Assembly: GCA_039519185.1 (NCBI GenBank)
Contig: CM076854.1
Span: 74,395,948-74,459,947 of the forward strand
Length of the DNA: 64,000 nt
Source: Astragalus membranaceus
Taxonomy: Eukaryota; Streptophyta; Magnoliopsida; Fabales; Fabaceae
Direction of reading: 5' to 3'
This document shows, in pieces, positions 56,623 through 64,000 of this stretch (the first letter of the stretch is position 1; the number at the start of each line of letters is the position of its first letter). A model generated the notes under the pieces. It saw nothing but the letters and a program-made list of their open reading frames with translations. It did no database searches and had not been told where the DNA came from. A program made the position numbers and the translations under genes.

Positions 56623-57679
56623 GTAATCGCGAGTGAGGGCAGTCTTTTGCCTTCTACTAGTAGTCGTGTCAGCTCTGATATGTAGCACCAGGGGGAGGGC
56701 GTAGTAATACTATTTATTGTTATTGTGATGTGTTAGACTGTTATGGTGATGTACTGAGTATAACTCTAGACTTGAGATCATTCGCTGTGTTGATGAATAC
56801 TTTATTATGTGCTGTAAACCAAAACAGGTGTTTGTGGGCCCGTCCCTAAAACTATCGTGATATATATCGTGCTATTGACTGTGGACTTCACGTCACTTGA
56901 TTATAAACTAGTTGATTTTTATAAGCGTTGAAATGTGACACTTTCTTCAATGGTTTATATTCTTTTAAAACTCTGATTTTATATATTGAATAATAGTTAA
57001 TTTAGAAGGGGGTGTTACAAATACAACTCACATGGATCAAGGGCATGGAGAAGCACAAAATATGGGCTGGAAATGAGAGAGTGGCTGCGGCATTGAGGAG
57101 AGAGAGTGAGTAGAATTGGAAGTTGTCATGTTGTGCTATACTTGACCTTTCAAAATTCCAAAGATTATTGATTATTTCTTTCTAAATAATTCCTCATTAT
57201 TCATGCCACTTTGGGCCATATCCTAGGAATCAATCATTGGGCCCAAAATTCCATGATATCACCATTCCCAAAATTGATTTGATACCTCACCTTGAAAGAA
57301 ATTCCCATTTTGCCCTTTTCTTTGAAGTTTGACTTTTTATGCAAAAATTCATCAATGCATGCGCATAAAAAATATGACCCAACTCATTTTGATCCAAATA
57401 AATTCCTCCAAAGTTGCACAGTGATTTTTACTGAGAAATTATCTTTTTGGGTAAAATGACCAAAATACCCTTTTTGCCCAAAAAAACCCTAATTTTGCCC
57501 CGAAGTGCATCCCAACCCTAAAAATGATTTTACAAACATTGGAATGCCTTTCAAGACTCAAAATGCATGCCCATAGCACTTCTCACTTTTCAAAATAATG
57601 CCACACCTCTGAAACTATTTATTTTTGTGGAAAATTAGGGTTTCGACCTAGGCGGACAAAATTAGGGTATAACAGGTGC

Positions 57680-58217
57680 TCGAGTGTTCAGCAAGATTGA
57701 TTTGAGATCAGGTTATCATCAGATCAAGGTGAAGGATGGAGATGTTCAGAAGACTACTTTCAGGACGCGGTATGGGCATTATGAGTATTCGGTGATGCCG
57801 TTCGGTGTCACTAACGCGCCGGGTGTATTTATGGAGTACATGAATCGTATATTCCATACTTACTTGGATCGGTTTGTGGTTGTGTTCATTGACGACATCC
57901 TGATTTATTCGAAGTCGGAGGAAGAGCATGCGGAGCATTTGAGATTAGTATTGGAGATCCTGAGAGAGAAGAGGTTGTATGCAAAGTTGTCTAAGTGTGA
58001 ATTCTGGTTGTCAGAAGTGAGTTTTCTGGGTCATATCATTTCTGGTAGTGGTATTGCTGTGGAGCCATCTAAGGTTGATGTCGTGATGCAGTGGGAGAGT
58101 CCGAAGTCGGCTACGGAGATTAGAAACTTCTTAGGGTTGGCTGGTTACTACAGAAAGTTCATCGAAGGTTTTTCTAAGTTGGCCCTTCCGTTGACGCAGT
58201 TGACTTGTAAGGGTAAG
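57680..58217 (+). pseudogene. Chromovirus D gag-pol, middle part (RT core)
   Basis: Continues the RT frame broken at 36509, after Ogre E and the second GGTGC. It contains VFSKIDLRSGYHQIK, the catalytic FIDDILIYS and the RT thumb/connection (FLGLAGYYRKFIEGF), open to the H insertion at 58218. Residues after TCKGK are read from LTR H and are not D. Combined with the other two parts this shows that D was intact before these insertions. Confidence 0.92.
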
Positions 58218-58634
58218 TGTAACACCCCATTTCTACCCGGAAGTTTAAATCATAATTATCAGAGTTCAAAAATTATTTTTCAACACATCCAAACGGGATG
58301 CTACCTTCTTTTCAAATAAACAACAACAGTAAAATAACAATCTCCCTTATAGTTTCAGAATAATACGTAACACGTAACAAGTGGGATGGAATCCTCAAAA
58401 ATATTTTAGTTCAGTTCACATAACCGGATCCTCAACATCTCGCAGCGGAATAAAAATACAATCTCATAAAAACATAACACAGTCTCAACAATAACATCAT
58501 ATCTTCAGTAAAAATTACTCAATATGTCAAATAAACAAAACAAAAGAAAACTAGCGCCCATCCCCTGAGTGTTACGTATCAGAGCACAAGACCGACTCAG
58601 GAATGAAGGGGGACAAGCCTTCACTCATGGTTAC

Positions 58635-58662
58635 CTGTAGTAATAAACAACAAAGGGGTGAG
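58635..58662 (-). promoter_or_regulatory. Putative 3' splice-site module, LTR H
   Basis: On the minus strand CTCAC (58662-58658), CCCTTTGTTGTTT tract and CTACAG ending at 58635. Branch A to AG is 24 nt, with no hairpin, as in X. It lies 417 nt before the LTR end. The candidate donor is at 60178. Confidence 0.42.
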
Positions 58663-58970
58663 TCTCAACCGCATAATAAAACTTATAATAAGCACTATGC
58701 TGGAGTATAGAACTACACCAATCACAGCAACACATTTATAATTTTGATTATATAAGCATAGCAACTTTTACAACATATAAATATACATGTATAACAACTT
58801 TCACCAAATTATACATATAACAACTTTCGTAATTTATATATATATATTTATATATATTTACACATATCACAGCCTCAACAATTTATATATATATATTACA
58901 TGTAACACTTTCATAACTTATATACAGCAACATCTCCAACTCACATATATATATATATTTATCAACATCC

Positions 58971-58973
<3 letters not shown>

Positions 58974-59028
<55 letters not shown>
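58974..59028. repeat. (TA)n microsatellite in LTR H
   Basis: About 55 bp of uninterrupted AT dinucleotides. Shorter TA tracts recur nearby (for example about 58840, 59610 and 59830-59905). Confidence 0.95.
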
Positions 59029-59031
<3 letters not shown>

Positions 59032-59822
59032 GTCACACAACCACATTATACATCAACCAAAATAATTATTAATGATGAGCATGCATGTATGAAGTGCAAG
59101 TATGCATGTCGTCATCACTTATCATTGCCAATTGGGCATATCGTCGCGACCGCAGCCGTAATATCGTCAAGACCGCAGCCTAAAATCGTCAAGACCACAG
59201 CCTAATGTATGCATGTGACTCCATGAACAACCAAAAATTATAATTCTCACATCAACAAGTCACACATATCATCATTGTCACTTACATCGTCGAGACCGCA
59301 GTCTTACATAATCACAAAAATTTTGGTCCGTAGACCCACCGTCACTTAACCACATCATTGGCAACATACAAGTGTGCCAGCACCACTCACAGCACCAAAA
59401 CAGCCCCTAAACACAAACAGGCAGCACCCAGGGCGCAGCACCAGGCACACTGGGCGCAGCACCAGGAACACTGGGCGCAGCACCTGGCACCCAGCACATG
59501 CACACACTGCACGGGCGCACCACTGGGCTCCCTGGGCAGCCAACATTGGCGCCCTGCACTAAAACACGCATGCACACAGCAACACTTTTATATTTTTATT
59601 TTTATATATATATAAAAGTATACAGTAACTTTTACAATTATGAATATATATGTATATATATAACAACTTCTACAAAATTATACATATACCAAATTTCATA
59701 ATTTATATATTTCAACTCTCAACAATTTATATATATACGTAGTTATATAAATATATACATGTAACAGCTCCACAATTTATATATATATACATCTTTATGC
59801 ACATAACAACTTCAGCAACTCG

Positions 59823-59859
<37 letters not shown>

Positions 59860-61531
59860 TTATACATATAACAACTTCAACGATTTATATATATATATAT
59901 ATATAAATTTTGATACATATAACCACATTTTCAAAACAACTCAAATTTCTCCCTATCTCTTCAAACACGCATTTTATTGATCATTTGACATTCGTTTTCA
60001 TTCTCCTACACATCTAATAGTTCACACACTTTTCAACAAACACATAGAGAGCATCAATTCATCATACAATCAATCGTACATCAAATGCAACAATAAAATC
60101 ACAATTAAATCAATGTAAATCCTACAACCCACATACAACCCATTATAAACCCTATTATAAGGTAAGACCCACCCTTACCTGATATGAAGCGTCTTTCGAA
60201 GGCAAATCTCGACAGAGACAATTTACGAGTTCTCAAGCGTGAATCAATTCCGGCAGGACAATGTCTGACTCGAATGCGTACAATCGTGCAACCACAACAA
60301 TGACAGTACAAAAGTCATATACCAAACGTATTAAATATAATTAATCAAGCATTTAATGAATTAGCGGTATTTTGAACGGATACCTATTCAAATCGTGTAG
60401 GACGGTGACAAGGATTTTGAGATCGGAATGAGTGTCTTGCAAATCCGTCACAAAAAATGTGTTGCTTCGGTCTTTCATCAAATCGATTGCGGTTAGGCCA
60501 TGAACGGTCATGAATTAGTGCTAATCAACCCATATCGCTAAAACTGAGGCAGCTGCAGCTTCGATCGGAAACAACAAATCAACGGAACTCATGTCGAGAG
60601 GAGGACAGCTCCGGTGCGGTTCTGTCGCAGCCCGGCCAGGAGGTGGTGGCTCGCGAAACTGAGAGAGGGAGGGAGATACGTGAATGGGACGGTGGCAGTG
60701 GTGTTTTGTAAACTGTCGCGGGCTTGGTTCTGGTTCTTGATAGAGGGCCGAACGCGAGAGCTTATAGGGGGGAGGAGATCGCATTGTTGTCCGGCCATGG
60801 AGTTTCGTCACAAGGAAGGTGATGGTCAGAACGTGAGGTAGTCTACGATCGGTCAAGAAGACACCAGAAACGGATTCCTTGTGCGATTTCGAGTGGATGG
60901 GCGAAGTTTGGGATTCGGCCGCGGAGAGAGGAGTGAGAACGAAATGGAAGAAGAAGCCATAGGGTTTTGGCCGCGGCTGTGCGAGAGGAAGAAGAAGAAC
61001 AGCGAACCGGGTCGGGTTCTGGGTCCGTGGGTCGCGCGCTCGTGGGCTGGGCAAGGCACTGGGCTGAATTTAGTAAGCAGGAGGGGGTGTGCGCATGAAA
61101 CAAGGGGGTGTAGCATTAAAAATACTCAAAAAATCCGTTTTAAAATATTTTTAAAGCCCATTTTCATTACAATTACCACTCTAACACCTCCATAGCCCAA
61201 AATAACTTTTAAAAATCAATTCTACTTTAAACACTAATCTTTTACTTAAAATTAAAATAAATATATAATATATATATATAATGAAATTCATATATTACCA
61301 ATAGCAGATAAAATACAATTAAATATGGTTTTAACTAATTTTAATAACTCAACACACAATAAATTGAGATAGTTTAATCTTATCACTTAATTATAATACA
61401 TACAACAAGCACAAACTAAAAGAACCTCAACGCACCCTTTTTATTGTAACAGCCCAGGTCCAACGCATTGGCCACCCCAGCACTATTACATCACGGTCTT
61501 CTCTACCCCCCCTTGTAGAATTTTTGCCTTC

Positions 61532-61603
61532 CGTGGGAATCGAACCTTGCACCTGAGGCATAAGTGCAAGTTAAACACACCTCCCACTACCAATTGAGCG
61601 CGT
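61532..61603 (-). ncRNA. tRNA-like Pol III promoter region, left arm (mirror copy)
   Basis: This is the inverted copy of the right-arm sequence, with the B-box at 61536-61546 and the A-box ending near 61600 on the minus strand. The two units are head to head and share their 5' ends at the palindrome centre, so transcription would diverge. Confidence 0.48.
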
Positions 61604-61671
61604 GCTCAATTGGTAGTGGGAGGTGTGTTTAACTTGCACTTATGCCTCAGGTGCAAGGTTCGATTCCCACG
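61600..61671 (+). ncRNA. tRNA-like (SINE-type) Pol III promoter region, right arm
   Basis: An A-box-like TGCTCAATTGGTAGTGG (from 61603) and a B-box GGTTCGATTCC (61657-61667) lie about 43 nt apart, as in tRNA genes and tRNA-derived SINEs. An anticodon-like stem-loop with TAA in the loop can be drawn between them, but the T stem does not pair well, so it is not a functional tRNA. Transcription would head right, toward D. A mirrored copy lies in the left arm. Activity is unproven. Confidence 0.5.
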
Positions 61672-61763
61672 GAAGGCAAAAATTCTATAAGGGGGGGTAG
61701 AGAAGACCGTGATGTAATAGTGCTGGGGTGGCCAATGCGTTGGACCTGGGCTGTTACAGTAAG

Positions 61764-62944
61764 GCTTTTGTGTGGGATGCTCGTTGTGAGGAAAGTTTCC
61801 TTGAGTTTAAGAAGAGATTGACGACGTCTCCTGTTTTGACGTTGCCAAAACCGGGAGAGCTGTTCGTGGTGTATTGTGAATCTTCGAAGATGGGTCTAGG
61901 TGGCGTGCTTATGCAAGATGGGAAGGTGATTGCTTATGCGTCGAGGCAGTTAAGGATTCATGAGAAGAATTATCCAACGCATGATTTGGAGTTGGCTGCA
62001 GTAGTCTTTGTGTTGAAGATTTGGAGGCACTATTTGTATGGTTCCAGATTTGAAGTGTTCAGTGATCATAAGAGTTTGAAATATTTGTTTGACCAGAAGG
62101 AGCTGAATATGAGGCAGCGAAGGTGGTTGGAATTGTTGATAGACTATGATTTCGGTTTGAACTATCATCCAGGCAAAGCTAATGTCGTGGCTGATGCTTT
62201 AAGTCGGAAGTCCTTGCATATGTCGGCAATGATGGCTAAGGAGTTAGAGTTGATTGAGGAATTCAGGGATTTGAGTTTGGTTTGTGAAGTGTCGCTTCAG
62301 AGTGTTAAGTTGGGTATGTTGAAGATTAATAATGAGTTCATTGACAGTATCAGAGGAGCCCAGAAGTCGGATATCAAGTTGGTGGATTTGATGGTCGGGG
62401 ATGATCGGCCTGAGGGTAGTGACTTTAAGTTGGATGCGCATGGTGTTTTGAGATTCCGTGATAGGATTTGTATTCCTGAAGACGCAGAGCTGAAGAGAGC
62501 AATTTTAGCAGAGGGTCATCGAAGTAAGTTGAGTATTCATCCCGGAGCGACAAAGATGTATCAAGATCTGAAGAAGTTGTTTTTGTGGCGTGGTATGAAG
62601 AGGGATGTAGCACAATTTGTGTATGCCTATTTGACTTGCCAGAAGTCAAAGGTGGAGCATCAGAAGCCTGCTAGACTGATGCAACCGTTAGAAATTCCGG
62701 AGTGGAAATGGGATAGCATTTCGATGGATTTTGTGACAGGATTGCCTAGTACTGCGAGGGGGTATGATGCAATTTGGGTGATTGTTGACAGGTTAACGAA
62801 ATCGTCTCATTTTGTTCCTAGCAGCATCACATATCCGGTGTCGAAGTTGGCAGAAGTGTATATTCCCGAGATTGTAAAGCTTCATGGAGTCCCTATGAGT
62901 ATTGTCTCGGATAGAGATCCAAGGTTCACGTCAGATTTCTGGAG
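61764..62944 (+). pseudogene. Chromovirus D gag-pol, last part (RNase H and partial integrase)
   Basis: Resumes D pol after H and the second GTAAG. RNase H follows (KAFVWDARCEESF, then YCESSKMGLGG, HDLELAA, FSDHKSL), then the HHCC finger (HRSKLSIHPGA, YLTCQKSK, with the usual first Cys replaced by Tyr relative to C) and the integrase core to SDRDPRFTSDFW. The first RNase H acid is Glu where C has Asp (YCESS versus YCDAS). Integrase stops before its catalytic Glu because a deletion joins the gene to LTR sequence at about 62940. Codons after 62944 are read from LTR. The chromodomain tail is missing. Confidence 0.9.
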
Positions 62945-64000
62945 CCCTGGTGCTGGGCGCCATTGTCCTAGTTGCTGTTTTTGGAGCCCTGGTGCTGGGC
63001 GCCATTGCTGGGCGCTGTGTTGCTGTTTCTGGCGCCCTGTGTGTGGGCGCCGTGTGCCAGTGTGCGTGTGTGCGTTGCTGTGTCTTGGCGCAGGGGCGCC
63101 ATGGGCGCCAGGATTGTTGTTGCTGCTGTGTTGAGTCAGGGGCGCCATGGGCGCCAGGGTTGCTGTTGTTGTGGTTCCTGTGTCATGGGCGCCATGGGTG
63201 CCAGAATAGTTGTTGTTGGTGTCTTCCTATGTCTGGGCGCCATGGCCGCCATATCCTGTGCCATGTTGCGTTTTTGTGCTGTTCTGGGCTTCCTGAGCGC
63301 CAAGGGCACCAATTTCTGTTTGTTGGCCAGTTTCTGCGTGTTGCCTGCTAGGTGCCCTGCTCCTGGGCGCCGTTTTCAGGATGTGTCTCAGTTTTCCCCC
63401 TGTTTTGTGTTTGAGATATCTTTTGACTCGGGAGTCCGATTGAGACGTTTCAAAATGTTTTGGAAAGCTTATTCAGAGGCCTAGCTGAATATTCTAATTT
63501 GAGGCAAAGTGATCTATTTTTCTGGAAATTGTTAGCCGTTGGCTTAGCCGTTAAATGTTGCTGTTTTGAAAAGAAAAAAAAATTGTCGCGTCTCAAATAT
63601 TTTGGAAAATTGTCGTCGTCCCAAATATTTTGGAAAATTGTCGTTGTCTCCGGTGTTGGGAAAAATCATCGCGTCTCAAATGTTTTGGAAAAATTGTTGT
63701 CATCTCGATGTCTTGGTGCTGTTTGAGCTAGGTGTGAAGGCTCAAACCCTGGTGTTGTTGGAGCTAGGTGTGAAGGCTCCAAATCTTGGTGTTCCGTTGT
63801 TTCGGGTAGTTTGGTGTCTCGGTGTCGTTGGGCTAGGTGTGAAAGCCCAATTTTGGTGATATTCGGTGATTGATTTTTGGGGTGTCACATTGTGACTAAT
63901 TTTTGATGATTGTCTGTGTGAATTCATGGTGTCGCATACAGCATACGCATTTATTTCGGTGAAGGCCTTTGGTCTTGGAGCTGGGTGTGAAAGCTCGATT
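62945..64000 (+). repeat. 3' LTR of chromovirus D, 5' part deleted, runs off window
   Basis: Matches the D 5' LTR from about 32811 onward (GGCGCCATGG cluster, TTTTGGAAAATTGTCG repeats, GAGCTAGGTGTGAA repeats). About 740 bp of the LTR start, including promoter and donor-like site, and the end of pol are missing. Near the junction an about 40-bp unit with TTTTGGAGCCCTGGTG is present twice (62938-63010) where the 5' LTR has one copy. The LTR continues past 64000. Confidence 0.9.

Larger units (their letters stand above)
54819..57019 (+). repeat. Solo LTR F (chromovirus-type)
   Basis: 2201 bp from TGTAACACCC to GTTACA, flanked by AATAC at 54814-54818 and 57020-57024; the empty site is at about 39433-39440 in the left E LTR. 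It has no internal region. The layout follows LTR B: AT palindrome, GGGCCCAAG and AAACCCTA motifs (about 54958-55010), GA-rich leader (55035-55120), donor-like AG/GTAATG (55137) and AAG/GTTAGG (55326), a 79-bp tandem repeat, and a 3'-splice-like module (56578-56622). It was left by LTR-LTR recombination of a B-related element. Confidence 0.94.
36510..57674 (-). mobile_element. Ogre E, rearranged, inserted in RT of D
   Basis: Flanked by GGTGC at 36505-36509 and 57675-57679. The LTRs begin TGTTGCGCCC and end GGTATAACA on the plus strand. Internal minus-strand order from right to left: ORF1, gag-protease, intron, pol, 3' UTR. The ORF1 end is cut at 51067 and followed by an 815-bp copy of D sequence plus the right LTR, so the 5' UTR and primer site are missing. 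RT has YVGD and several stops are present, so it is not autonomous. LTRs differ by roughly 25 substitutions by eye. Confidence 0.92.
51883..57674 (-). repeat. Right LTR of Ogre E (split by solo LTR F)
   Basis: Consists of 51883-54818 and 57025-57674, about 3586 bp after removing F. It matches the left LTR (36510-40093), nearly identical in the middle but with clustered differences in the first 400 bp and the last 650 bp. The plus-strand left end abuts a copy of D and not Ogre 5' sequence, so this LTR comes from a copy of the left junction or from a solo-LTR allele. The right end is the true insertion boundary with GGTGC. Confidence 0.9.
58218..61758 (-). repeat. Solo LTR H (minus strand, chromovirus-type)
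   Basis: 3541 bp flanked by GTAAG at 58213-58217 and 61759-61763. Read on the minus strand it ends GGGTAGAAATGGGGTGTTACA-type sequence like LTRs C and D, and it has a donor-like CAG/GTAAGGG (GT at 60178-60177), a CTCAC...CTACAG acceptor-like module (58662-58635), a GGGCGCAGCACC cluster (59421-59500), GACCGCAGCC repeats (59145-59204) and long TA tracts. The minus-strand start (TGTAACAGCCC) differs from the other families and lies in a 314-bp palindrome. No internal region, hence a solo LTR. A 177-codon frame at 60521-61054 shows no recognisable protein. Confidence 0.85.
61445..61758. repeat. 314-bp near-perfect palindrome at the edge of LTR H
   Basis: Two 157-bp arms meet between 61601 and 61602 with almost no spacer. 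TGTAACAGCCC at 61445 mirrors GGGCTGTTACA at 61758. Only two mismatched positions are seen by eye: the G/T pair at the centre, and C/T in the ATTCTAYAAG stretch. The outer right end is also the boundary of H next to its target duplication GTAAG; the left outer flank (TTTAT) does not match, so the palindrome is not a simple separate insertion. The arms contain tRNA-like Pol III boxes. Confidence 0.92.
32075..64000 (+). mobile_element. Chromovirus D (Tekay/Del-like), holding E, F and H
   Basis: Starts TGTAACGCCC at 32075 after the 5-bp site GTTTC (32070-32074) in ORF1 of Ogre A; its right end is beyond the window. Order: 5' LTR, Met-tRNA primer site, gag-pro-RT start, Ogre E, rest of RT, solo LTR H, RNase H and part of integrase, then a deletion fusing integrase to the 3' LTR. 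Its own gag-pol segments contain no stop codons, so it was intact when E and H inserted. The right GTTTC should be found past 64000. Confidence 0.92.

Noticed and set aside
36510..57674. Two separate Ogre insertions because two D/LTR junctions exist
   Set aside because: Both junctions use the same nucleotide and GGTGC site in D, and one GGTGC at 57675 closes the element. One insertion followed by rearrangement is simpler.
60521..61054. 177-codon minus-strand frame in LTR H
   Set aside because: It lies in the leader-like part of a solo LTR, overlaps open frames on the other strand, and has Pro/Ser/Arg-rich composition with no recognisable motif. A captured gene piece cannot be excluded, but there is no support.
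61600..61671. A functional tRNA-Leu gene in the palindrome
   Set aside because: A and B boxes and an anticodon-like loop are visible, but the T stem does not pair and the acceptor stem is not closed. It is tRNA-derived at best.
61445..61758. The palindrome as an independent transposon insertion
   Set aside because: The flanks are TTTAT and GTAAG, so no target duplication brackets it; its right edge belongs to the TSD of H.

Overview
This window is a piece of a repeat-rich plant nuclear genome made almost entirely of LTR retrotransposons nested inside one another. No host gene, rRNA or functional tRNA gene was found. Two element types dominate. (1) Ty3/gypsy chromoviruses that look like the Tekay/Del lineage: one gag-pol reading frame with three CCHC zinc knuckles, a DTGA protease, an IDD-type reverse transcriptase, RNase H, a D,D-35-E integrase and a divergent C-terminal chromodomain-like tail. 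Their LTRs are 2.2-3.5 kb, start TGTAAC and end GTTACA, and an initiator-Met tRNA primer site follows them. (2) Ogre/Tat-type Ty3/gypsy elements on the minus strand: an extra coiled-coil ORF1, gag-protease with a G-patch segment, a short candidate intron, then RT with two RNase H modules and integrase. Ogre elements are best known from legumes, so a legume is the most likely source, but the host cannot be fixed from this sequence.

Layout. 1-446 is the 3' end of an LTR (element X) inserted in the 3' LTR of Ogre A. Ogre A runs on the minus strand over 447-7133 and resumes at 26299-32074; it is decayed. Chromovirus B (7134-26298, TSD ATCCT) sits in A. Chromovirus C (12632-22374, TSD GCGAG) sits in B and cuts its pol. 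C is intact: LTRs of 2624 bp that look almost identical, and an open frame of 1462 codons. Chromovirus D (32075 to beyond 64000, left TSD GTTTC) is inserted in ORF1 of A. D is interrupted in RT by a second Ogre, E (36510-57674, TSD GGTGC), and between RT and RNase H by a solo LTR, H (58218-61758, minus strand, TSD GTAAG). E's right LTR carries another solo LTR, F (54819-57019, TSD AATAC). D's integrase is fused by deletion to its own 3' LTR at about 62940.

Relative ages follow from the nesting: A is older than B, which is older than C; A is older than D, which is older than E, which is older than F. B and D have no stop codon in their split frames, so both were coding-competent when they were hit. 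A and E have many stops, frameshifts and lost catalytic residues.

Most interesting signal. All six chromovirus-type LTRs (X, B, C, D, F, H) carry a 3'-splice-site-like module 350-420 nt before the LTR end: CTCAC, a pyrimidine-rich stretch, then (G/A)CAG. Five of them show a matching donor-like block (AG then GTAAGG or GTTAGG) 1.3-1.8 kb upstream. In four families a short hairpin with covarying stem pairs lies between CTCAC and the AG and accounts for the extra distance. This suggests an undescribed intron carried within the LTR. Also notable are a 314-bp near-perfect palindrome with divergent tRNA-like Pol III boxes at the edge of H, and a duplicated D/E insertion junction that records a rearrangement. 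All identity counts are by eye.
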